Positions 1-7,553 of a DNA stretch of 38,891 bases are shown piece by piece. The stretch is taken from the NCBI GenBank assembly GCA_005862285.1, contig SZXW01000005.1, forward strand, positions 1 through 38,891, read 5' to 3'. The DNA is from Chlorobium sp. (GTDB lineage Bacteria; Bacteroidota; Chlorobiia; Chlorobiales; Chlorobiaceae). Below the pieces are notes generated by a model that was given only the letters and a program-made list of their open reading frames with translations, was not told the origin of the DNA and did no database searches. Positions within the stretch are counted from its first letter, which is position 1. Each line of letters starts with the position of its first letter. The position numbers and the translations under genes are program-made.

Positions 1-148
1 CATGTGATTCTCCATGACGGTCATCTGGTCCATCTGGGCCACCACCGGGGCCGAAAGTTCGAGCATTGGCACCATTGATGAAGGTTGTCAGAGAAACACC
101 GCAAACCAGCAAAACCGTACCTGCGAATTTCGAGATGCTTTTTTTCAT
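1..148 (-). CDS. Small exported protein, N-terminus only (runs off the window)
   Basis: Only the first 49 codons are present and the gene continues beyond base 1. The start is an ATG at 148, preceded by a clear AAGGAG ribosome site about 6 bases upstream. The protein opens MKKSISKF, followed by a hydrophobic stretch (residues 9-22) and an Ala-x-Ala-like end near residue 29 (NGANA), which is a good Sec signal peptide. The mature part starts with a Gly/Pro/Asp-rich segment (GPGGGPDGPDD) and His. Such an N-terminus is seen in small periplasmic metal- or stress-associated proteins of the Spy/CpxP/ZraP type, but too little is present to assign a family. Export is well supported; function is unknown. 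Confidence 0.6.
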   Translation of the reverse strand, partial: MKKSISKFAGTVLLVCGVSLTTFINGANARTFGPGGGPDGPDDRHGESH

Positions 149-213
149 TGCAGCTCCTTTTTAGTGTTCAACGGCAAAGAAAAACTATGCGAAAAATAAC
201 TGCTTCTTTTAAA

Positions 214-357
214 AGGGCATTTCTATTTATTTGTTCCGAATCACGATTGCTGCGTTGGGCGGTGCTCGAAATCCTCATGTACTACATGTAAACTCCGGTT
301 TCTCCGCTCCGTCCGCCTTGCTCTCGTGCTTCTCACGACAATAAATAGATGTGCCCT
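214..357. repeat. 144-bp imperfect palindromic element
   Basis: The outer arms are AGGGCATTTCTATTTATT (214-231) and the reverse complement of its near copy at about 340-357 (AATAAATAGATGTGCCCT). Inside, GGGCGG near 256 pairs with CCGCC near 313, and the centre carries the perfect palindrome CATGTACTACATG. The whole element can fold into one long interrupted hairpin. It fills the intergenic region between the exported-protein start (148) and the transporter stop (508). I see no credible gene in it, and nothing else in 358-507. The ends and centre look like an interspersed palindromic repeat, but the copy number cannot be judged from this window. Confidence 0.6.
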
Positions 358-507
358 AAAATGAATAAAGAAAATACAACATCTTTCTCCTGACTATAAG
401 TTTCTGGGTTGGATAGTGATAATAATTCAAAGAAACATACGACATGACGAATAAAAAAGCTGTCCTGGAAAAAAACTGAGATGGCCACTTGCTCAAAAGT
501 CGCGAAA

Positions 508-1203
508 CTATACAGCGGCGCCGAAAATTCTGCCGACAGCTGCCGTGAGCCCCATGGCGAGCGCTCCCCAGAAAGCCACTCGCAACGATCCTTTGACAAT
601 CGGCGCGCCGCCTGCATATGCAGCAGTTCCTCCAAGCAGAATCAGAGCAACGAGCACCGTTACGGACAGGATTTCGGGAATCAGGCCTGACGGCGCCAGC
701 ATCGAAGAGGCAACCGGAATGACTGCCCCGGCGATAAAGGAGATCGCGGAGGAGATCGCAGCCTGGATCGGACGTGCGCGCAGTGTCTCTGTAATGCCGA
801 GCTCATCACGGGCATGCGCACCGAGAGCATTGTGTGCCGTAAGTTGTTCAGCCACCTTTCTTGCAAGCGGCTTGTCGAGCCCGCGGTCCACGTAGATACC
901 GGTCAGTTCCTGCAGTTCGAGTTCAGGTTCGGTTTCAAGTTCGCGTTTTTCTTTTGCAATGTCTGCATTTTCGGTATCGGCCTGCGACTTGACCGAAACA
1001 TACTCTCCGGCCGCCATCGACATGGCACCGGCGACCATTCCCGCCATACCGGTCAGCAGGATGCTGCTTTTCGTCGCACCTGCGGCGGCTATGCCCATGA
1101 CGAGGCTTGCGACCGAGATGGTTCCGTCATTCGCTCCAAGCACAGCAGCTCGAAGCCACCCGATCCTGTCAGCCCTGTGGGTCTCCTTATGTATGCGCGG
1201 CAT
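508..1203 (-). CDS. VIT1/CCC1-family iron/manganese transporter-like membrane protein
   Basis: The protein is about 231 residues. Residues roughly 20-75 hold two helices with the family's hallmark run VLGANDGTISVASLVMG and GAMSMAAGEYVSVKSQ. A charged cytoplasmic region follows (about 75-140, starting with acidic KRELETEPELELQE), then three C-terminal helices (about 145-231). This five-helix plan fits the VIT family, which moves Fe2+ or Mn2+ out of the cytosol. The ATG at 1203 is chosen over an upstream TTG (1209) because AAGGAG lies 8 bases before the ATG and only 2 before the TTG. The nearby bacterioferritin fits a role in iron handling, though the two genes are not adjacent. Substrate is inferred from family membership. 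Confidence 0.88.
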   Translation of the reverse strand: MPRIHKETHRADRIGWLRAAVLGANDGTISVASLVMGIAAAGATKSSILLTGMAGMVAGAMSMAAGEYVSVKSQADTENADIAKEKRELETEPELELQELTGIYVDRGLDKPLARKVAEQLTAHNALGAHARDELGITETLRARPIQAAISSAISFIAGAVIPVASSMLAPSGLIPEILSVTVLVALILLGGTAAYAGGAPIVKGSLRVAFWGALAMGLTAAVGRIFGAAV

Positions 1204-1308
1204 CGGCAAATCTCCTTTTTATAACCAGGCAATGGAGCCGGAGGCTTTACTGAATTTTCATCCCGCTTTTCCGGTTACTGCACTACACTTGGAATCGGGG
1301 GCTGATAT

Positions 1309-1770
1309 TTATGATTCCTCATCTTCTTTAGGAATATTCTCAGATTTGCCATGACCATTCGAAGAAAGAGTGCCTCCCGCCAGCATGGACCTTCCTGATG
1401 ACAGCCACGATTTTATGATTTCCATAGGCTTGCCAATTATTTTTGATATTGTTTCGGGAGTTAATTCGGCAATCTCCTCGAGCAGCACTGTCAGTTTTAT
1501 ATCAGCTTCCTGTTTAACCAATTCTTCGCCCAGGTGTTCCATAGGTTTACACGATGGCTGCGGTATACAGGATATTTTCCCGTTGGTAAAGCTGTCGTGG
1601 TATGAATTTCTGAACGTTTTGAATATCTCGATTACCGGAGTTTCAGGAGTCACATTCAGGTAAGTTCTGAAGACAAGGTGATTGGCTCCTTCCCTGGAAC
1701 CTGTCATCCAGTAGGCCAGGTTATAGATATCGTCGATCAAATCGTTTGGAGTCCGTTTTTTTGATGCCAT
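1309..1770 (-). CDS. Degenerate sigma-70/ECF-like protein
   Basis: 153 residues, ATG at 1770 with GGAG seven bases upstream. Residues about 10-58 follow the pattern of sigma region 2 (DDIYNLAYWMTGSREGANHL, then FRTYLNV and FKTFRNSYHDSF). Residues about 93-130 follow a sigma region 4 helix-turn-helix (LLEEIAELTPETISKIIGKP, then IKSWLSSGRSML). The arrangement and spacing match ECF sigma factors. However, the acidic face of region 2 usually written DLVQETF reads HLVFRTY here, so contact with core polymerase may be altered. The linker has two cysteines (CIPQPSC) and the tail is polar and acidic. It may be a divergent sigma factor or a sigma-like regulator. No anti-sigma gene is next to it. The similarity is seen by eye and is weak. 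Confidence 0.5.
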   Translation of the reverse strand: MASKKRTPNDLIDDIYNLAYWMTGSREGANHLVFRTYLNVTPETPVIEIFKTFRNSYHDSFTNGKISCIPQPSCKPMEHLGEELVKQEADIKLTVLLEEIAELTPETISKIIGKPMEIIKSWLSSGRSMLAGGTLSSNGHGKSENIPKEDEES

Positions 1771-1971
1771 AGATACTCTCCGTTAGTAAAGGATATGGAA
1801 ACCGGTCAAACATCCAGGGGGACAGGAGGACATCGCTGATACATGAATCGATTTTTGTGATTCAAATACACTTCGAGAACTGTAAAATAATACAATAATC
1901 CAAGAATAGGAAACGTGGATGAATGTGCCTCTTGTCAAAACAGCATGGAAGAGGTTCAATATGGATTTCAT

Positions 1972-2439
1972 TCAGCCGATCTGGTCACTCAGATAATTCT
2001 GTATACCCATCTGATTGATCTGGTCAAGCTGCGCTTCGATCCAGTCGATATGCGCTTCTTCTTCTTTCAGGATTGTGTCAAGCAGTTCTTTGGTTCCATT
2101 GTCGCCGACTTTCACGGCAAGTCTTATGCCATCATTGTAGGAAGCAATGGCATCACTCTCTGCCGAATGATCTTTTTTGTGCTGTTTTTCGACAGTATCG
2201 CCAATACTGATTTTGTTGAGGTTGCTGACGACCGGGGTTCCCTCGAGGAAAAGGATGCGGCCGATAAGCTTCTCGGCATGCCTCATTTCGTCGATAGCAC
2301 GCTTTTCATCCGCTTTATGCAGTTTTTCATATCCCCAATTGTCGCACATTTCCGAATGAACCATATACTGATTGATTGCTGTGAGCTCTTCGGAGAGCAA
2401 ACTGTTCAGCTTTTCGATGAGTTGCGGGTTTCCTTTCAT
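1972..2439 (-). CDS. bfr: Bacterioferritin
   Basis: 155 residues, the usual length for the family, with AGGAGG nine bases before the ATG at 2439. All six ferroxidase-centre ligands are in place: E18, E51, H54, E94, E127 and H130. M52, the heme ligand at subunit interfaces, is also present within IDEMRHAEK. The protein is expected to assemble into a 24-subunit shell that oxidises Fe2+ and stores it as ferric mineral. It stands alone, transcribed away from the YceI gene. The VIT-type transporter at 508-1203 on the same strand supports a local iron theme. No Fur box was recognised upstream. Confidence 0.96.
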   Translation of the reverse strand: MKGNPQLIEKLNSLLSEELTAINQYMVHSEMCDNWGYEKLHKADEKRAIDEMRHAEKLIGRILFLEGTPVVSNLNKISIGDTVEKQHKKDHSAESDAIASYNDGIRLAVKVGDNGTKELLDTILKEEEAHIDWIEAQLDQINQMGIQNYLSDQIG

Positions 2440-2570
2440 TACGGCCTCCTGTGGTTGATATTGGGTTTACTTCATGAGCTTGACTGAATATTTCTTTACC
2501 GATAGAACTTGATATGTCAGATGAGCAGGTAATACCGAAGGTTTCATGCCGGATGCGTGAAAAAAAAGTT

Positions 2571-2614
2571 GGTTAAAAAAAAGGGCATTGATATGAATCA
2601 ACACCCTTTTAACC
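2571..2614 (-). terminator. Hairpin with flanking T tract, minus-strand terminator candidate
   Basis: Read on the minus strand, GGTTAAAAGGG pairs with CCCTTTTTTTTAACC, and the inner arms TTGAT/ATCAA extend the stem. It is followed by AACTTTTTTTTC. It lies about 250 bases beyond the stop of the YceI gene and would stop minus-strand transcription before bfr. The stretch 2615-2865 between them holds no convincing gene; a 14-codon frame (MRES...) is present but unsupported. The rest of 2440-2570 shows only the bfr ribosome site. Confidence 0.5.
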
Positions 2615-2865
2615 TGAAATAAAGAACAAGAGAAAAAGAACAAACACAACCAACACTTTGAAAAACAAAGCCGCTGGTTTAAAAATTCCTGAGGTATAAA
2701 ATTTTTTTACTGCCGAACGAAAACCTGTAAAGCAGAATTACTTTCTCTCATTAAGCAGTTACCGCCCTCCGCTTTGAAAGGTTAAGTCAGAGATTGCTCA
2801 GGGAATCAGGTTTTCAGCAGGTTTTCGCTGCCGGAAACAGCGGGCTTCCGTAACAGGACCCGGTT

Positions 2866-3462
2866 TTACTGGCCGGTTTTGACGAGTTCGATGTCGAGCA
2901 CGATATCGACATCATTTCCGATAGTTACACCCCCGGCATCCAGCGCCTTGTTCCAGGTAATGTCGAAATCCTGACGGTTGATGCGGGCTGTTGCTGTCGT
3001 TGCGCGCTTTGTCTTTCCCCATGCATCGCGGATTTCAGTTGAAAACGGTTCGACATTCAGCACTACCTCATGTGTTTTGCCGTGCATCGTCAGGTCGCCG
3101 GCAACCTTCAGCTTGCCGTCGGCGGTCCGGCTCCATTTTTTTGAAACGAACGTTATGCCGGGATATTTTGCAACATCGAAAAAGTCCGGACCGCGCAGAT
3201 GTTCGTCGCGCTTCTGTACATTCGTATTGATCGATGTAGCAGCGATAGTCGCCGAAACCTTCGAAGCCGTGAAATCACTGTCGCCGAGATCAACGGTCCC
3301 GCTGATCTGGGAAAAACTGCCTTTCACCTTCGATACCATGAGGTGAGTGATCGAAAAACCTACGCTCGAATGGTCCTGATCGATCGACCATGTCGAAGCC
3401 ATAGCGGCATTCGGTGTAATGAGCGCGATGCCGAGCGCAAACATCCTGATAAATCTTTTCAT
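2866..3462 (-). CDS. YceI-family periplasmic lipid-binding protein
   Basis: 198 residues. Residues 1-22 form a Sec signal peptide ending AAMAS. The mature part begins with the family signature TWSIDQDHSSVGFSITHLMV, continues with VKGSFSQISGTVDL and LRGPDFFDVAKYP, and ends IVLDIELVK, giving full-length coverage of the YceI beta-barrel. Members bind polyprenoid-like lipids in the periplasm and are often base- or stress-inducible; the ligand here is unknown. There is no cytochrome b561 partner beside it, and the gene appears monocistronic. Confidence 0.93.
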   Translation of the reverse strand: MKRFIRMFALGIALITPNAAMASTWSIDQDHSSVGFSITHLMVSKVKGSFSQISGTVDLGDSDFTASKVSATIAATSINTNVQKRDEHLRGPDFFDVAKYPGITFVSKKWSRTADGKLKVAGDLTMHGKTHEVVLNVEPFSTEIRDAWGKTKRATTATARINRQDFDITWNKALDAGGVTIGNDVDIVLDIELVKTGQ

Positions 3463-3642
3463 AGTGATGCAAGTTTTGATTATCGAGACTGCCTGTTGAT
3501 ACGGAAAGAACCCGGAACGGTCAAATCATGGTTAACAATAGTTAATATAGTTAAAAGCCCAAAAAATAGAGGAGATAATCGATGGTGACTGTTGCCGGAA
3601 TGAACACTTGCCCGATGAAAAATGGGCGCGAATTTTTTTCTC

Positions 3643-3673
3643 TTTGCAGTTTTCGGAATTTAACGTACTTTAA
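3643..3673 (+). promoter_or_regulatory. Possible Chlorobi-type promoter ahead of the SAM riboswitch
   Basis: TTTG at 3643-3646 is followed after 19 bases by TACTTTAA (3666-3673). This is a partial match to the TTTG / TAnnTTTG promoter known in the Bacteroidetes/Chlorobi group. Transcription would start roughly 20 bases before the riboswitch P1 stem. The surrounding DNA is rich in GTTAA words. The rest of 3463-3642 holds three GTTAA copies near 3534-3556 and nothing else I can support. Confidence 0.35.
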
Positions 3674-3702
3674 CAATCGTTAAGAGTTCTTTAAAGTTAA
3701 TG

Positions 3703-3832
3703 GTCATCAAGAAAGGTGGAGGGAATAGACCCGTTGAAACCTTGACAACCGATTCCGTCCTTGACGGAACACGGTGCCGCATTCTACTTCCACAAGTCTG
3801 TACCAAGAAGGTCAGACAGGAAGAAAGATGAG
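3703..3832 (+). promoter_or_regulatory. SAM-I (S-box) riboswitch
   Basis: The conserved S-box parts occur in order: TCATCAAGAAAGGTGGAGGG at the 5' side, GACCCGTTGAAACC, GACAACC, then CGGTGCCGCATTCTAC and the closing GAAAGATGAG. P1 is formed by TCATC (3704-3708) with GATGA (3827-3831). It sits about 180 bases upstream of a methionine/cysteine transsulfuration gene, the expected kind of target. Binding of S-adenosylmethionine would switch the downstream expression platform and lower expression of the gene at 4015. Confidence 0.92.
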
Positions 3833-3963
3833 TGAAAAAGAGCTTTTCAGGAGCCCTCTTTTCAAAACAGGCTTGCACTTCTTGCTGCAGGCCGAAAAGA
3901 AACAGAGTATAGCTTGAACCTCTTCCATGCTCATCAGGGAAGGGGTTTTTCGTTTTCTCCCGT

Positions 3964-3984
3964 TCGGGTGACCCGATTTTTTTT
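3964..3984 (+). terminator. Probable riboswitch-controlled terminator
   Basis: TCGGG and CCCGA form a short GC stem with a TGA loop, followed at once by eight T residues. It lies 25-30 bases before the start codon at 4015, so it can only be an attenuator. An overlapping alternative stem, CCCG-TT-CGGG, would break it. A second candidate hairpin (AAAAGAG...CTCTTTT, about 3836-3864) lies just after the aptamer, so which hairpin acts is uncertain. Confidence 0.5.
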
Positions 3985-4014
3985 ACAACCAATAATTGAC
4001 AGAAAGAGGTATTC

Positions 4015-5151
4015 ATGAGTTTCCAGACTGACACGATCCATGCCGGAGTGGAACCGGACAAAGCGTACGGCGCAATTATGACCCCGATTTACCAGAGCTC
4101 GACCTTCGTGTTCGAGGATATCGGCAAGCACAGGGGGTTCGATTACACGAGGAGCGGCAACCCAACCCGCAAGGCGCTCGAGGACAGCATCAGCTCCCTC
4201 GAAGGGTGTTCCTGCGCCGTAGCGGTGACAACCGGCATGGCGGCGATCACAACCGTGCTGAACCTCTTTCATGCGGGTGACGAGATCATCTGTACCGACG
4301 ACTGCTACGGCGGCACATCGAGGCTCATGAAAACCGTGGAGGAGCATTTCAATATCAGGGTACATTTCGTGAACCTGCAGGATGCCGAAAACCTGCTTCC
4401 CTACGTGAATGACCGGACAAAGGCCGTATGGGTGGAAACTCCGTCCAATCCGCTCCTGAACCTTGTCGATATCGCAGCGGTCGCAGCCCTTTCAAAAAAA
4501 CACGGTCTGCTCACGATCGTTGACAACACCTTCCTTTCGCCTTACGGTCAGAAGCCGTTCGAGCTCGGGGCGGATATCGTGGTGCATTCGACCACCAAAT
4601 ACCTGAACGGCCATTCCGACGTGGTGGGCGGTGCGGTACTATCGAACAGCGAGGAGCTCGACGCGAAGCTGAAGTTCCTCGTTAATGCCCTCGGCACTTG
4701 CGCCCAGCCCTTCGACTGCTGGCTGGTGCTGCGCGGCATCAAGACCCTTGTCCTGCGCATGCGCGAGCACGAGCGCAACGCGCAGGCCGTTGCGGAGTAT
4801 CTCCAGGGCCACCCGAGGGTGAAGCGTGTCTTCTATCCTGGTCTTCAGGCACATCCGCAGCACGAGCTTGCAAAGAAGCAGCAGAAGAGCTTCGGCGGCA
4901 TGGTGTCCTTCGAGCTCGACGGTACGATCGACGATGTTAACCGGGTGCTGAAAGGCACGAAGCTCTTCTCGCTTGCCGAAAGCCTCGGCGGTGTTGAATC
5001 GCTGATCGAGCACCCCGCCACCATGAGCCATGCATCGATGGACAGGGAGCATCGCCTCGCGGCAGGCATTACCGACAACATCATCAGGCTTTCCGTCGGT
5101 CTGGAGGATGGAATCGACCTGATCGAGGACCTCGGAAGGGCCCTCGGATAA
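4015..5151 (+). CDS. Cys/Met metabolism PLP enzyme (cystathionine gamma-lyase or gamma-synthase)
   Basis: 378 residues, full length for the family. K195 in HSTTKYLNGHSD is the pyridoxal-phosphate lysine. YTRSGNPT (44-51) holds the phosphate-binding Tyr and Arg of the neighbouring subunit, and D170 in IVDNTF contacts the pyridine nitrogen. The C-terminus has SLAESLGGVESLIEHPATMSH. Enzymes of this family make cystathionine from an activated homoserine and cysteine, or cleave cystathionine to cysteine; sequence alone does not settle which. The SAM-I riboswitch upstream favours a role in methionine synthesis. The ribosome site AGAGGT lies about five bases before the ATG. No other methionine gene is adjacent. 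Confidence 0.9.
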   Translation: MSFQTDTIHAGVEPDKAYGAIMTPIYQSSTFVFEDIGKHRGFDYTRSGNPTRKALEDSISSLEGCSCAVAVTTGMAAITTVLNLFHAGDEIICTDDCYGGTSRLMKTVEEHFNIRVHFVNLQDAENLLPYVNDRTKAVWVETPSNPLLNLVDIAAVAALSKKHGLLTIVDNTFLSPYGQKPFELGADIVVHSTTKYLNGHSDVVGGAVLSNSEELDAKLKFLVNALGTCAQPFDCWLVLRGIKTLVLRMREHERNAQAVAEYLQGHPRVKRVFYPGLQAHPQHELAKKQQKSFGGMVSFELDGTIDDVNRVLKGTKLFSLAESLGGVESLIEHPATMSHASMDREHRLAAGITDNIIRLSVGLEDGIDLIEDLGRALG

Positions 5152-5178
5152 TGCTGATTTCAGCAGAACATGAATTTA

Positions 5179-5213
5179 GGTAAGCCCTGATTGTTTATCT
5201 TTCAGGGTTTACC
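5179..5213 (+). other. Intergenic hairpin
   Basis: GGTAAGCCCTGA pairs with TCAGGGTTTACC across an 11-base loop, leaving one G-T wobble. It lies between the PLP-enzyme stop and the metallopeptidase start. No T tract follows, so it is either a Rho-independent-like stop of weak type or an RNA end-protecting stem. Confidence 0.45.
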
Positions 5214-5236
5214 GGCAACAAACAGGCAGATGTTTC

Positions 5237-5989
5237 ATGTTTTCTTCCAGCTCCGCCTTCATTGAAAAAAAGGCAGAATCACTGACCTACACTGTTAAAG
5301 TCAGCAAACGGGCGAAAAATGCCCGTTTGAAAATGATGCCCCATGCCGGACTGGTCGTGGTGGTGCCTTCCGGTTTCACGCAAAGAAAGATCGATTCGCT
5401 GCTGCAGCAACACGAGGCATGGATCAGGAAAGCCGCCCGGAAGATCGAAGCCCATCGTCCCGAACCTCTGCCGATGGAGGAAAACGGCCTGCCCTCGGCG
5501 ATCCATCTTCGTTATCTTTCCGAGGAGTGGAGTGTCAGCTACCACACCCGCAGCTCGCGTTCGGTCAGGGCCGATCATGAAGGAATGGCGCTTCATGTTC
5601 CCGCGGACCCGTCCGATAGGGAGCAGTGCCGGAAACTTCTGCTCTCATGGCTGCGCCTTCGTGCCGGAAAGGTTCTTCTTCCCCGGCTCGGCGAAGTGGC
5701 CGAAGCCCACGGGTTCGGGTTTGCAAAGGCCGGGGTCCGGCTTCAGCATTCACGGTGGGGAAGCTGTTCGTCGCGCGGCAGGATCACACTCAATACAAAG
5801 CTGCTTTTCCTGCCGGACTACCTTGTATACTATATAATGGTCCACGAGCTTTGTCACACGGTACATATGAACCACTCACGGGCATTCTGGGAACTTGTGA
5901 AAAGGCACGATCCCCTCTGCCGGGCCAGCAACCGGGAGATGAATACTGCCTGGAAATATGTTCCGGAATGGGCTTCTGTTCAGCCGTAA
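5237..5989 (+). CDS. YgjP/DUF45-type zinc metallopeptidase-like protein
   Basis: 250 residues. The zinc-binding motif HELCH is at 203-207, with a third His at 213 (HMNHSRAFWELV). It is preceded by the family mark RWGSCSSRGRI (173-183) and LPDYLVYYIMVHE. This matches the YgjP/DUF45 metal-dependent hydrolase fold, related to the SprT/M48 group. E204 would be the catalytic base. The N-terminal 90 residues include the typical VVVPSGF and a helical segment. The enzyme is expected in the cytoplasm, as no signal peptide is seen. Its substrate is unknown. The start codon has only a weak ribosome site. It converges with the small membrane-protein gene, overlapping it by ten bases. Confidence 0.88.
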   Translation: MFSSSSAFIEKKAESLTYTVKVSKRAKNARLKMMPHAGLVVVVPSGFTQRKIDSLLQQHEAWIRKAARKIEAHRPEPLPMEENGLPSAIHLRYLSEEWSVSYHTRSSRSVRADHEGMALHVPADPSDREQCRKLLLSWLRLRAGKVLLPRLGEVAEAHGFGFAKAGVRLQHSRWGSCSSRGRITLNTKLLFLPDYLVYYIMVHELCHTVHMNHSRAFWELVKRHDPLCRASNREMNTAWKYVPEWASVQP

Positions 5990-6252
5990 CGTTTTTTCGC
6001 CATCAGCTTGACTCCTGAAAAGAGTATCGAGACAAGCAGCAGGAGCACCCCGCAGACAAGGGAGAGCAGAGCATCGGCAAGAGCGGCGGGAATACCTGAT
6101 GTCAAGCCTGTCATTCCAACCGATACGCCCCATGCAAGCACGATCAGCACAAGAGCCGTGATCCTGATCGGCTTCATCAGGGCGGCAACAGACAAAAACG
6201 CTGCTGAAAACGCGAACAATACCCACCAGAGAGGTTCAAGGAAAAAATGCAT
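5980..6252 (-). CDS. Small membrane protein, function unknown
   Basis: 90 residues with three hydrophobic segments (about 7-25, 29-48 and 59-80) and a basic end (KLMAKKRYG), consistent with an inner-membrane protein of three helices. The 3' end overlaps the metallopeptidase gene tail to tail. No Shine-Dalgarno sequence is obvious before the ATG. I do not recognise the family. It could be spurious, but the uninterrupted transmembrane pattern over the whole frame argues for a real gene. Confidence 0.55.
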   Translation of the reverse strand: MHFFLEPLWWVLFAFSAAFLSVAALMKPIRITALVLIVLAWGVSVGMTGLTSGIPAALADALLSLVCGVLLLLVSILFSGVKLMAKKRYG

Positions 6253-6436
6253 GGACAGGAGATCGTAATTCTGAAATGACTGATGCCTGTTGAAAATACG
6301 ATCTGAAGCGATAATAAGAAAATGAGGCGATGTTTCTGTACAGTAAACCTAAGATGTTTTTACAGGAACAGTTAAATAACTACATTAGTTTAAGGCCATT
6401 CCTGAATGTTTTCATTCACCTCCAAGCGTCAAGGCC

Positions 6437-7540
6437 ATGAATATCGGGATTCCAAAAGAAATAAAATCGGGAGAGAACAGGGTTTCCTGCACGCCTGCCG
6501 GGGTTCGCCATCTTGTCTCGTCGGGCCATCGCGTCGTTGTCGAAGCTTCTGCAGGGGTCAACAGCGGTTTCAGTGATGATAAATACAAGCGGGCTGGTGC
6601 AGTGGTAACTTCATCTCCGGAAAAAGTATGGAAGAGCGACCTTGTCGTGAAGGTCAAGGAGCCTCTCAGCCAGGAGTACGGTTTCTTCAGGAAAGACCTC
6701 ATGATCTTCACCTATTTGCATCTTGCCGGTGTGCCGTCGCTTGCAGTGGAACTGCTCGAAACCAATGTGACCGCGATCGCCTACGAAACCGTGCAGGAAA
6801 ACGGACGGCTTCCGCTGCTGGCCCCGATGAGCGAGATCGCCGGCAAAATGAGCGTGATGATGGGAGGTTTCTACCTCGCGAAACATCAGGGTGGTGAAGG
6901 GAAACTGCTCGGAGGCGTTCCGGGTGTGCTGCCCTGCAGGGTCACGGTTTTCGGAGGAGGGTCGGCCGGTATGCACGCAGCGAAGGTTGCTGCAGGTCTC
7001 GGGGCTGATGTGACGGTGCTCGAGGTCGATCAGGACAGGATGCGCTTTCTGGAATCCGCCCTGCCTCCGCAGGTTCATACACTTTATTCGACTGAACAGC
7101 ATATCGACGAACAGCTTGAAACGGTCGATCTGCTGATAGGTGCGGTGCTTGTTCCGGGCGCTACCGCTCCGAAGATTGTGAAACGGGAGATGCTGAAAAT
7201 CATGAAGCCCGGGGCTGTATTTGTCGATATTTCGATCGATCAGGGCGGCTGCGGCGAAACCAGCAGGCCGACAACTCACGACAACCCGGTCTTTGTCGAG
7301 GAAGGGATTCTTCATTACTGTGTAGCGAACATGCCCTCGGCTTATCCCCAGACCTCGACAGAAGCGCTGACCGGGGTTACACTTCCCTATATAAGGAGAA
7401 TTGCGGATTTCGGGCTTGAAAGTGCAATGGTCATGATGCCGGGACTTTCGATGGGCCTGAATATCTGGAACGGCGCGGTTACGCACGAAGCCCTCGCCCG
7501 TTCGCTCGGGAAGCCCTATCTCGAAAACCCTTTTGTCTGA
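6437..7540 (+). CDS. ald: Alanine dehydrogenase
   Basis: 367 residues, normal length. The N-terminus MNIGIPKEIK and the pyruvate-binding residues R15, K74 (VKVKEP) and H95 (TYLHLAG) match the family. The NAD-binding domain has FGGGSAGMHAAK followed by an acidic end of the second strand (VLEVD). The C-terminal active-site segment includes DQGGCGETSRPT and VANMPSAYPQTS. It interconverts L-alanine and pyruvate plus ammonia with NADH, linking carbon and nitrogen metabolism. It appears monocistronic and converges on the PPC-domain gene, with a palindrome (7537-7557) containing both stop codons. The 184 bases upstream (6253-6436) hold no clear site. Confidence 0.95.
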   Translation: MNIGIPKEIKSGENRVSCTPAGVRHLVSSGHRVVVEASAGVNSGFSDDKYKRAGAVVTSSPEKVWKSDLVVKVKEPLSQEYGFFRKDLMIFTYLHLAGVPSLAVELLETNVTAIAYETVQENGRLPLLAPMSEIAGKMSVMMGGFYLAKHQGGEGKLLGGVPGVLPCRVTVFGGGSAGMHAAKVAAGLGADVTVLEVDQDRMRFLESALPPQVHTLYSTEQHIDEQLETVDLLIGAVLVPGATAPKIVKREMLKIMKPGAVFVDISIDQGGCGETSRPTTHDNPVFVEEGILHYCVANMPSAYPQTSTEALTGVTLPYIRRIADFGLESAMVMMPGLSMGLNIWNGAVTHEALARSLGKPYLENPFV

Positions 7541-7553
7541 ATGCTTCGAAGCT

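Noticed and set aside
2615-2865. Tiny 14-codon frame (MRES...) between yceI and bfr
   Set aside because: Too short, with only a distant purine-rich stretch upstream; chance cannot be excluded.
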